A program made the position numbers and the translations under genes. Of a DNA stretch of 64,000 bases, positions 51,834 through 59,002 are shown one piece after another. Source of the DNA: Micromonospora carbonacea (GTDB lineage: Bacteria; Actinomycetota; Actinomycetes; Mycobacteriales; Micromonosporaceae); contig NZ_JACHMZ010000001.1 of assembly GCF_014205165.1 (NCBI RefSeq), positions 4,012,501 to 4,076,500 on the forward strand. Direction: 5' to 3'. Within the stretch, counting starts at the first letter, position 1; every line of letters starts with the position of its first letter. The notes under the pieces were generated by a model. The model was given only the letters and a program-made list of their open reading frames with translations. It did no database searches and was not told the DNA's origin.

Positions 51834-52322
51834 TCAGCCGTAGTAGCGGAACAGGATCTCCGCCACGCAGCAGGGCTGCGACCGGTCGGCGAACTCCACG
51901 ACCACCGCCGCCTTGGCCTGCACGCCGCCGGGCGAGCCGTCCTGCGCCGCCGGGATCGGCCGGGCCGAGACGAGGGTCGCCGTGCCCTGGATCTCGACGC
52001 CCGGCGGCAGCGGCCGGACGAAGCGGACCCGGTCCAGGCCGTAGTTGACCCCCATCGAGTGCGTGCGCACCTCGAGGATGTCCGCGAGCAGGAGCGGGAC
52101 GAGCGCCAGGGTCAGGAACCCGTGCACGACCGTCGTGCCGAACGGCCCGGAGCGCGCCCGTTCGACGTCGACGTGGATCCACTGGTGGTCGCCGGTGACG
52201 TCGGCGAACCGGTCGACCTGCTCCTGGGTCACCACCCGGGGCTCGCTGACCCCGAGGTCCTGGCCGACGAGGTCGAGCAGGTCGCCCGGGGTGTGCACGA
52301 TCGTCTTCTTCGCGGTGCGCAT
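51834..52322 (-). CDS. MaoC family (R)-hydratase/dehydratase
   Basis: A 162-residue hot-dog-fold hydratase. The catalytic hydratase-2 motif is FADVTGDHQWIHVDVERARSGPFGTTVVHGFLTLAL, with the Asp-x4-His dyad in DVTGDHQWIH. It should hydrate a trans-enoyl-CoA. It is the last gene of an operon with an MDR reductase and a crotonase. A separate ribosome site is present (GGAACGGA-like before ATG 52322). Confidence 0.9.
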   Translation of the reverse strand: MRTAKKTIVHTPGDLLDLVGQDLGVSEPRVVTQEQVDRFADVTGDHQWIHVDVERARSGPFGTTVVHGFLTLALVPLLLADILEVRTHSMGVNYGLDRVRFVRPLPPGVEIQGTATLVSARPIPAAQDGSPGGVQAKAAVVVEFADRSQPCCVAEILFRYYG

Positions 52323-52377
52323 GGTTCGCTCCGTTCCAGCGGGTCGGTCGAGGGCTGCGGCGGGACAGGGTCGTGGA

Positions 52378-53121
52378 CTACGCCGAGGGCCCGGGAGGGC
52401 CGGGCCGGGCCGCCGCCTGGTCCGCGACGTGCGCGGCGAGGGCCGCCCACTCGCGTTCCCAGGCCGCGTCGGCGACGGGGGGCCGGGCCAGGCCCAGCAT
52501 CCGGCGGACCGCCGTCTCGTCGCGGGCCGCGACGGTGGCCACCAGCGCGTCGACGTGCGGCACGAGGTCGGCGTCGGCGACGGCCTCGCTGACCAGGCCC
52601 CGGCGGGCGGCCTCGTCGGCCGACCACGTCTCGCCCGTGACGAGCAGCCGCCGGGCCAGCGCCGGGCCGACGGCGAGCGGCAGCAGGACGCTGGCCCCCC
52701 AGCCGGGGACCTGGCCGGCGGCGAGGTGCCGGTCGCCGAGGCGGGCGCTGCCGGCCGCGACGGCGACGTCGCAGGCCAGCAGCAGTTCGAGCCCGCCGCC
52801 GAAGGCCGCCCCGTTGACCGCGGCGACGGTGGGCACCCGGGCCGCCCGGATCGCGCGCACGAGTGAGCGGCCCCGGTCGAGGAAGGCCAGCAGCGCGGGC
52901 AGGTCGCCGAGCAGGCCGGTTGCCTCGGTGAGGTCGGCGCCGGCGCAGAAGCTGCGGCCGGTGCCGGTGAGCACGAGCGCCCGTACGCCGGGATCGTCCG
53001 CGCCGGCGAGCCACCGTTCGAGGCCGGCGAGCACCGCGCTGTCGCACGCGTTGCCCGCGCCCGGGCGGTCGATGCGGGCCCAGAGGGCGGGCCCGCGCCG
53101 GGTGACGACGACGGCGGTCAT
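52378..53121 (-). CDS. Enoyl-CoA hydratase/isomerase family protein
   Basis: A 247-residue crotonase. It has TGTGRSFCAGADLTEATGL and AAVNGAAFGGGLELLLACDVAVAAGSARLGDRHLAAGQVPG. The usual catalytic glutamate of the second segment is not in the canonical position (RHLAAGQVPG), so an isomerase or thioester-hydrolase role is possible. Its ATG overlaps the MDR gene stop by four bases. Confidence 0.87.
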   Translation of the reverse strand: MTAVVVTRRGPALWARIDRPGAGNACDSAVLAGLERWLAGADDPGVRALVLTGTGRSFCAGADLTEATGLLGDLPALLAFLDRGRSLVRAIRAARVPTVAAVNGAAFGGGLELLLACDVAVAAGSARLGDRHLAAGQVPGWGASVLLPLAVGPALARRLLVTGETWSADEAARRGLVSEAVADADLVPHVDALVATVAARDETAVRRMLGLARPPVADAAWEREWAALAAHVADQAAARPGPPGPSA

Positions 53122-54074
53122 GCCAGGCTCACGCAGAGCTTGCCGAACGCGACGCCGGCGAGCATCCGGGCGGCCTGGGCACGGACGTCGGCGAGGTCGA
53201 CGACGCTGTCGACGGCGGGCCGGATGCGGTGGGTGTCGACGTAGTCGACCAGGGCCCGGAACTCGTCGAGGGTGCCCATGGTCGACCCGTGCACGGTGAT
53301 CTCCCGGGCGAACAGACGCGGCAGGTCCAGCTGGGCGGTGAAGCCGCTCGTGCCGCCGCACACGACGATGACGCCGCCGGCCCGGGTCGAGCGCACCGAG
53401 TGCGCGAAGGTGGCGGGGCCGACGGTCTCGACGACGACGTCGGCGAGCTCCGGCACGCGTTCGCCGACGTCCAGGGCGACGGCGGCGCCGAGGGCGAGCG
53501 CCCGCTCGCGCTTGGCCGGGGAGCGGGAGGTGACGACGACGGTGGCGCCGGCCGCCACGGCGAGGCCGACGGCGGCGGTCGCGACGCCGCCGCCCGCGCC
53601 CTGCACGAGCACGACCCGTCCGGGCCCGACCGTGGCCTTGGTGAACAGCATCCGGTACGCGGTCAGCCAGGCCGTCGGCAGGCAGGCGGCCTCGGCCCAG
53701 CTCAGGGCGGCGGGCTTGGGCACGAGGTGGCCCGCCGGCACGACGGCGCGTTCGGCGAGGAGGCCGTGGCCGGCGTCGGGCAGCAGGGTCGCGTGGGCGA
53801 CGGCGCGGCCGTCGGGCGCGGTGGGCAGCACCGGGTAGACGACGACGTCCCGGCCGTCGGCCACCCCGGCGGCGTCGCTGCCGATGACGTGCGGCCCGCC
53901 GTGGGGGCGGCCGGCGACGCCGCGCAGCGTCCAGATGTCGTGCATGTTGAGCGCGCCGGCCCGGACGTTGACGCCCACCCAGCCGGGGGGCGGCTGCGGC
54001 GCGGCGAGGTCGCCGACGCGCAGGGCGTCGACGGGGTGGTCGGCGCTGGGCTGGACGACGTGGGCGGCCCTCAT
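53118..54074 (-). CDS. Quinone oxidoreductase-like MDR enzyme
   Basis: A 318-residue zinc-free medium-chain reductase. It has a GroES-like start (NVRAGALNMHDIWTLRG), VIGSDAAGVADGRDVVVYP and the nucleotide loop VQGAGGGVATAAVGLAVAAGATVVVTSRSPAKRE. It probably reduces an enone or enoyl-CoA with NADPH. First gene of the MDR-crotonase-MaoC operon; operator e lies 42 bases upstream. Confidence 0.87.
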   Translation of the reverse strand: MRAAHVVQPSADHPVDALRVGDLAAPQPPPGWVGVNVRAGALNMHDIWTLRGVAGRPHGGPHVIGSDAAGVADGRDVVVYPVLPTAPDGRAVAHATLLPDAGHGLLAERAVVPAGHLVPKPAALSWAEAACLPTAWLTAYRMLFTKATVGPGRVVLVQGAGGGVATAAVGLAVAAGATVVVTSRSPAKRERALALGAAVALDVGERVPELADVVVETVGPATFAHSVRSTRAGGVIVVCGGTSGFTAQLDLPRLFAREITVHGSTMGTLDEFRALVDYVDTHRIRPAVDSVVDLADVRAQAARMLAGVAFGKLCVSLA

Positions 54075-54115
54075 GCCGGTGCCCGGACGGCGCGTGTCAC
54101 TCGAAACCCCCTACA

Positions 54116-54131
54116 TACCGACTGGAAGGTA
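54116..54131. promoter_or_regulatory. Regulon operator e (MDR-MaoC operon)
   Basis: TACCGACTGGAAGGTA, two or three changes from the best copy. It faces the minus-strand operon start at 54074. Confidence 0.6.
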
Positions 54132-54171
54132 TCTACCACGCCCGGCGGGCCAACTCAAGGGGCGCACTTCA

Positions 54172-54187
54172 TACCGACCGGATGGTA
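54172..54187. promoter_or_regulatory. Regulon operator f (acyl-CoA dehydrogenase gene)
   Basis: TACCGACCGGATGGTA, 37 bases ahead of the dehydrogenase start. It overlaps a TATTCT -10-like box at 54186-54191. Confidence 0.65.
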
Positions 54188-54224
54188 TTCTGCGCCGACA
54201 AGGTGTCCGACGAGGGGGTTCGTG

Positions 54225-55373
54225 GTGTTCGAGGCGTACCAGCTGCCCGAGGAGCACGCGGCGGTGCGGGCGGCCGTCCGCGCGGTGTGCGACGCGAAGG
54301 TCGCGCCCCACGCGGCCGAGGCCGACGAGACGGGGCAGTTCCCGCAGTCCTCCTACGAGGCGCTGCGCGCCGCCGACTTCCACGCCCCGCACGTCCCCGC
54401 CGAGTACGGCGGCGCCGGGGCCGACGCCCTCGCCACCGCGATCGTCATCGAGGAGGTCGCCCGCGCCTGCGCCTGCTCCTCCCTCGTCCCGGCCGGCAAC
54501 AAGCTGGGCACCATGCCGCTGCTGCTGGCCGCCGACGAGCACCTCAGGCAGCGCTACCTCCCGCCGGTGGCCCGGGGCGAGGCCATGTTCTCCTACTGCC
54601 TGTCCGAGCCCGAGGCCGGCAGCGACGCCGCGAGCATGCGCACCCGCGCCGAGCGCGACGGCGACACCTGGGTGCTCAACGGGGTCAAGCGGTGGATCAC
54701 CAACGCCGGGCTGAGCGAGTTCTACACGGTGTTCGCCGTCACCGACCCGGCCGCCCGCTCCCGGGGCATCTCCGCGTTCGTGGTGGAGCGCTCCGACCCC
54801 GGGATCAGCTTCGGCGCGCCCGAGCGGAAGCTCGGCATCAAGGGGTCGCCGACCCGCGAGGTCTACTTCGACGACTGCCGCATCCCCGCCGACCGGATCA
54901 TCGGCGCGCCGGGCACCGGCTTCGCCACCGCGATGCGGACGCTGGACCACACCCGGGTCACCATCGCCGCCCAGGCCCTCGGCATCGCGCAGGGCGCGCT
55001 CGACCACGCGCTGGCCTACGTGCGCCAGCGCCGGCAGTTCGGCCGGCCGGTCGCCGACTTCCAGGGCGTCCAGTTCATGCTGGCCGACATGGGCATGACG
55101 CTGGAGGCGGCCCGGCAGCTCACGTACGCCGCCGCCGGCCGGTCCGAGCGCGGCGAGGAAGACCTGACGTACTTCGGCGCGGCGGCGAAGTGCTTCGCCT
55201 CCGACGTGGCCATGCGGGTCACCACCGACGCGGTGCAGCTGCTCGGCGGCTACGGCTACACCCGGGACTTCCCGCTGGAGCGGATGATGCGCGACGCCAA
55301 GATCACCCAGATCTACGAGGGCACCAACCAGGTGCAGCGCATCGTGATGGCCCGCCAGCTCCTCGGCGGCTGA
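54225..55373 (+). CDS. Acyl-CoA dehydrogenase
   Basis: A 382-residue canonical acyl-CoA dehydrogenase. It has FSYCLSEPEAGSDAASMRTRAE, WITNAGLSEFYTVFAVTD, the QRRQFGRPVADFQGVQFMLADM signature, VQLLGGYGYTRDFPLERMMRDAKITQIYEGTNQVQR and Glu365 as catalytic base. It resembles short/branched-chain (FadE/BCAD) enzymes. GAGGGGG precedes two adjacent GTG codons at 54222 and 54225; spacing favours 54225. Confidence 0.93.
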   Translation: MFEAYQLPEEHAAVRAAVRAVCDAKVAPHAAEADETGQFPQSSYEALRAADFHAPHVPAEYGGAGADALATAIVIEEVARACACSSLVPAGNKLGTMPLLLAADEHLRQRYLPPVARGEAMFSYCLSEPEAGSDAASMRTRAERDGDTWVLNGVKRWITNAGLSEFYTVFAVTDPAARSRGISAFVVERSDPGISFGAPERKLGIKGSPTREVYFDDCRIPADRIIGAPGTGFATAMRTLDHTRVTIAAQALGIAQGALDHALAYVRQRRQFGRPVADFQGVQFMLADMGMTLEAARQLTYAAAGRSERGEEDLTYFGAAAKCFASDVAMRVTTDAVQLLGGYGYTRDFPLERMMRDAKITQIYEGTNQVQRIVMARQLLGG

Positions 55374-55374
55374 C

Positions 55375-55454
55375 CCGGTCGGCGACCGGTCGGGGCCGGC
55401 CCGGTCGACAGCCTCCCCGGCCGCCGGCCCGGCCGACGCCCGGCCGGTCGGCGG
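55375..55454. other. Convergent intergenic region, possible terminator
   Basis: An 80-base GC-rich spacer between the acyl-CoA dehydrogenase and TetR stops. An 8-bp stem (55393-55400 with 55423-55430) and many GGCC/CCGG blocks could fold, but no single strong hairpin stands out. Confidence 0.3.
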
Positions 55455-56093
55455 TCAGGCGTGGAGGCCCTCCAGCACCATCGCGCTGAACTGGCGCGCC
55501 ACCTCCTCGACGCTGAGCGGGCCGCCGACGTTGAGCCACTGGTACGCCCAGGCGCACATCCCGACCAGCCCGAACGTGGCGATGCGCGGGTCGACGTCGG
55601 AGCGGAACGCCCCCCGGGCGACGCCGTCGGCGATCATCCCGGCGAAGGCCGACTCCACCAGGCTCCGCTTGCGGGTCACCTCGGCGAACAGGTCGGCGGT
55701 GAGGTTGCGCCGCTCCTGGTAGAAGATCGTCACGTGCGCCCGGTATTCGGCCACGCTGGTGAGGCTGAACCGGATCAGCTCGGCCACCCGCACCTTCGGG
55801 TCGTCGCTGCCGGCCTCGATCTTCGCGATCGCGGCGAGCTGCGCCTCCAGGTATTCCTCCTGGATGTGGCGCAGCAGGTCGTCCTTGCTCTCGAAGTGGT
55901 GGTAGAAGGCGCCCTTGGTGAGCTTGGCCCGGTCGGCGATCTCCTGCACCGACGTGCGGTCGAAGCCGCGCTTCTCGAACAGCTCCAGCGCGCTGGCGAT
56001 CAACGACTTGCGGGTGTTCTCCGGGTCGTAGCCGTCGGGCCACCGCTGCCGGCGACGGGTCGACTCCGGCCGGTTGGACGTGGCACGCGCCAT
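55455..56093 (-). CDS. TetR family transcriptional regulator of the catabolic regulon
   Basis: A 212-residue TetR regulator. The DNA-binding helix-turn-helix is at about residues 33-70 (IASALELFEKRGFDRTSVQEIADRAKLTKGAFYHHFESKDDLL). The C-terminal ligand domain (about 90-205) resembles the fatty-acyl/CoA-sensing TetR_C groups. A 20-residue basic N-terminal arm precedes the HTH. One operator copy sits 37 bases upstream of its ATG, so it probably represses itself. It is the only TetR gene in the region, which makes it the natural candidate for binding all seven operators; the ligand may be a pathway acyl-CoA. Confidence 0.88.
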   Translation of the reverse strand: MARATSNRPESTRRRQRWPDGYDPENTRKSLIASALELFEKRGFDRTSVQEIADRAKLTKGAFYHHFESKDDLLRHIQEEYLEAQLAAIAKIEAGSDDPKVRVAELIRFSLTSVAEYRAHVTIFYQERRNLTADLFAEVTRKRSLVESAFAGMIADGVARGAFRSDVDPRIATFGLVGMCAWAYQWLNVGGPLSVEEVARQFSAMVLEGLHA

Positions 56094-56129
56094 TGGTGGC
56101 CTCCTATCCCCTGCACAGCCCCACAATGC

Positions 56130-56145
56130 TACCGTCCGGTCGGAA
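56130..56145. promoter_or_regulatory. Regulon operator g (TetR autoregulation)
   Basis: TACCGTCCGGTCGGAA. Read on the minus strand it is TTCCGACCGGACGGTA, matching the other copies in the same orientation as operators a and b. Confidence 0.68.
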
Positions 56146-56191
56146 GGAATGGGGTACGCGACCCGGGGTGGTTCGCGCCGCGCCCCGCCGG

Positions 56192-56926
56192 TCAGGCCGC
56201 GCCCCCGTTGACGTACACCACCTGGCCGTTGATCCAACGGGCCGGGCCGGCCAGGAACGCCACCACCTCGGCGGTGTCGGCCGGCTCGCCGAGCCGCCCC
56301 ATCGGCGACATGGCCGCCATCGCGGCGATCGCCTGTTCGTCCTTGCCCGCCAGGAACAGGGCCGTGGCCGTGGCGCCCGGCGCGACCGCGTTCACCGTGA
56401 CGTCACGCCCGCGGAGCTCCCGGGCCAGGATCAACGTGATCGCGTCCACCGCAGCCTTGCTGGCGGCGTACGCGGCGTAGCCGGGCAGCGACAACCGGGG
56501 CGTCGTGCTGGAGATGTTGACCAGCGCGCCGCCGGGCCGGATCCGGCGGGCCGCCTGCTGGTCGACCACGAAGGTGCCGCGCACGTTGACGCGGTGCACC
56601 CGGTCCAGCTCCGCGAGATCCAACTCGACCACCGAGGCGTGCGACGCCACCCCGGCCGAGTGCACGACGACGTCGATCCCGCCGTACGTCCGCTCGGCGA
56701 CGTCGAACAGCTCCGCCACCGCCAGCTCGTCGGCGACGTCGGCCCGCACCGCCACCGCGTCGCCGCCGGCGGCGACGATCGCCGCCACCACCTGCTCCGC
56801 CTCGACCTTGCCGGTGACGAAGTTGACCACCACCGCGAAGCCGTCCGCTGCCAGCCGGCGCGCCACCTGCCGGCCGATGCCCTGGGAACCGCCGGTCACG
56901 ACGGCGACACGCTGCGGGACGGTCAT
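56192..56926 (-). CDS. SDR family oxidoreductase (FabG-like)
   Basis: A 244-residue short-chain dehydrogenase. It has VVTGGSQGIGRQVARRLAADGFAVVVNF, HSAGVAS, NISSTTPRL, and the catalytic YAAYAASKAAVDAITL. It ends INGQVVYVNGGAA as in FabG-type 3-ketoacyl reductases. It lies upstream of the TetR gene, on the same strand, with a 98-base gap that carries operator g. No operator precedes it, so it may be expressed separately. Substrate is unknown. Confidence 0.88.
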   Translation of the reverse strand: MTVPQRVAVVTGGSQGIGRQVARRLAADGFAVVVNFVTGKVEAEQVVAAIVAAGGDAVAVRADVADELAVAELFDVAERTYGGIDVVVHSAGVASHASVVELDLAELDRVHRVNVRGTFVVDQQAARRIRPGGALVNISSTTPRLSLPGYAAYAASKAAVDAITLILARELRGRDVTVNAVAPGATATALFLAGKDEQAIAAMAAMSPMGRLGEPADTAEVVAFLAGPARWINGQVVYVNGGAA

Positions 56927-57029
56927 GACGATTCTCCTGGTCCTCGCGGGGCCGGGACGGCGACGCCGCCCCCGGAGATCGAATTAGATCAAACGGAGTG
57001 CGTCGCGCGCCGTCCCCGCGGCGGCTGGA

Positions 57030-57072
57030 GCCGCCCCCACGGCCGCCCCGCACCAGGCGTCGTGGGGGCGGC
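57030..57072 (-). terminator. Hairpin terminator of the MoxR-VWA-SWIM operon
   Basis: A perfect 12-bp stem (57030-57041 with 57061-57072) lies 25 bases beyond the SWIM gene stop. An alternative 9-bp pairing uses 57041-57049 with 57065-57073. Confidence 0.6.
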
Positions 57073-57097
57073 CGTCAGGCCGGGCCCGCCCCGGGGA

Positions 57098-59002
57098 TCA
57101 GCAGATCGCCGGGGCCACCCAGGAGGACCGGATCAGCTCCCGCTCGGTGGCCGCGAGGTGGGCGGTCGCGGCCAGCCAGGCCCAGGCGTACCGGTCCGGG
57201 TCGGGGTCGGTGAGCCGGCCGAACGCGTCCCGGCCGCGCCGGTCCGACTCCGCCACCAGCGCCGAGGCCACCGCGGCGGCGGTGGTGAAGCCGGCCCGGC
57301 GCAGCGGCGCCGTCAGCGAGGCCGCCTCGTCGCGGGCCGCCTCGGCCACCGCCCGGCGGCCACCGGAGACGGCCAGCTCCACCAGCCGACGCACCCGCCA
57401 CAGCGGGGACTCCGCGACCGTGTCGACGGCCGACGCCGGTTGCGCCGGGCCGGCCTCCGCGCGGGGCGGCAGGTGCGCGCCCTGGAGCTGGTCGTAGCCC
57501 AGGTCCGCCCGGCCGCGCCACTCGGGCGGCAGCCGCAGGGTCTCGGTGGCACCCGGCACCGCGCCGACCGCGAGCGGGCGCAGCGTGCCGGCCCGGTCGG
57601 GGTCCAGCCGGCCGACCACCCGGATCCGCAGGCCCGGCCAGGACGCCAGCCGCCGCAGGTTGGCCACGTGCGCCAGCACGGGGTGCGGGTCGGCCGGCAC
57701 CAGCCGGATCACCGGACCGTCCGGCACCGGGGGCCGGTCCGGCCCCGCGCCGGGGGCCAGCTCGCGGGCCAGCACCTGGTCGCCTACCGCGCCGACCACC
57801 ACCAGGTCGGCGCCGAGCAGCGCCGTGCCGGCCCGGCCCGGATCGGCCGGGTCGTCGGCGGCGAGCTGCCCGGACACCACGTCCGCCAGCGGCCGGGCGA
57901 ACAGCTCCGCCAGCGGCCCGGTGGACCAGTCGGCCCCGGCGACCGGGGTGGACCGGACCCCCGCGCCGGCGCCGAGCCGGCCGTCCGGGGAGACCGTGGT
58001 GCCGGTGATCCGCAGGCCGCCCCGGGCCAGCGCCGCGTGGTCGACCGAGGCCGCGCCCATCTCCGTGACCGCGTGGGCGCAGTCCCTGGCGCGGTTCGGG
58101 CCGCCCGGCTTCACGTCGGCGAACGAGAGCCGGCGACCGTCGGCGGCGACCAGGTGGGTGACCACGCCGGCGTACCCGGTCGCGCTGATCACCGGTTCCC
58201 GGCAGATGCCGTACACCTCCAGCGTGCCGTCCGGCTGGTAGGCCCGCCGGAGCACGCCGACCAGCGCCGGATCGGGATCGCCGGCGGCGAGCCGACCGGA
58301 CACGTACAACAGGTCGTGCAGCACCTCGACCAGGTCGGCGAGCCGGTGGCCGGTCTGCCGGGACCGCTGCGCGCGCAGGCCGCGCACCAGGCGCAGCGCG
58401 GCCGCCTCGGCGCGCGGCAGGGCCGCCAGGCGGGTGCCGTGCGCGGCGCGCAACAGGTCGGCCTGGCCGACCGCGCCGGCGGCCGGGACCCCGGAGGCGA
58501 GCACCGCGGCGGCGGCCCGCCACAGGGCCTCGGCGGCGGCCCGCTGCGCCTTCGTCGGCGGGCCGGCGGTGGCGGCCGGGCCGGTCGCGCCCACCCGCCC
58601 GGCCCCGGCGGCCCGCCCGGCGGGGCGGCCGGTGCCGTCCGGGGTGGACGGCACGGCGGGCGCCGGATCGGGGTGGCTGGCCGGGTCGGCCACCGGGCAG
58701 GCGGCCAGGACCGCCGCGAGGTGCAGGCAGCGCGGGGCCAGCAGGCAGGCGCACCGGGCCTGGTCCGGGCCGGTGACCGCGCCGTCCGGCCCAGGCCGCA
58801 GGACGACCAGGGCCTCCGGCCCGCAGTCGACCGACACGCCGCCGTCGACCCGGCCCACGGGCACCGCGGCCAGCCGTTCGACGGTGGCGTCCAGCCGGCG
58901 GCGCAGCCGCGACGGCAGCGCCGCCACCGCCGCGGCGGCGACCGCCGGCGACACCGGCGGCAACCGGTCCGCGGCCACGGCGGTGGGGGTACGGTTCGTC
59001 AA
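57098..59002 (-). CDS. SWIM zinc finger domain-containing protein (YehQ-like)
   Basis: A 634-residue protein with a SWIM zinc finger near the N-terminus: CxC-x5-CxH in CACLLAPRCLH (Cys84, Cys86, Cys92, His94). The rest is alanine-rich helical with no recognised catalytic motif. It is the last gene of the MoxR operon. The start is a TTG at 59002 that overlaps the stop of the DUF5682-VWA gene by four bases (TTGA), with GGGGAGGA upstream; no ATG or GTG fits better. In the comparable E. coli yeh set the SWIM protein is YehQ. SWIM fingers bind DNA or proteins; the target is unknown. Confidence 0.85.
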   Translation of the reverse strand: MTNRTPTAVAADRLPPVSPAVAAAAVAALPSRLRRRLDATVERLAAVPVGRVDGGVSVDCGPEALVVLRPGPDGAVTGPDQARCACLLAPRCLHLAAVLAACPVADPASHPDPAPAVPSTPDGTGRPAGRAAGAGRVGATGPAATAGPPTKAQRAAAEALWRAAAAVLASGVPAAGAVGQADLLRAAHGTRLAALPRAEAAALRLVRGLRAQRSRQTGHRLADLVEVLHDLLYVSGRLAAGDPDPALVGVLRRAYQPDGTLEVYGICREPVISATGYAGVVTHLVAADGRRLSFADVKPGGPNRARDCAHAVTEMGAASVDHAALARGGLRITGTTVSPDGRLGAGAGVRSTPVAGADWSTGPLAELFARPLADVVSGQLAADDPADPGRAGTALLGADLVVVGAVGDQVLARELAPGAGPDRPPVPDGPVIRLVPADPHPVLAHVANLRRLASWPGLRIRVVGRLDPDRAGTLRPLAVGAVPGATETLRLPPEWRGRADLGYDQLQGAHLPPRAEAGPAQPASAVDTVAESPLWRVRRLVELAVSGGRRAVAEAARDEAASLTAPLRRAGFTTAAAVASALVAESDRRGRDAFGRLTDPDPDRYAWAWLAATAHLAATERELIRSSWVAPAIC

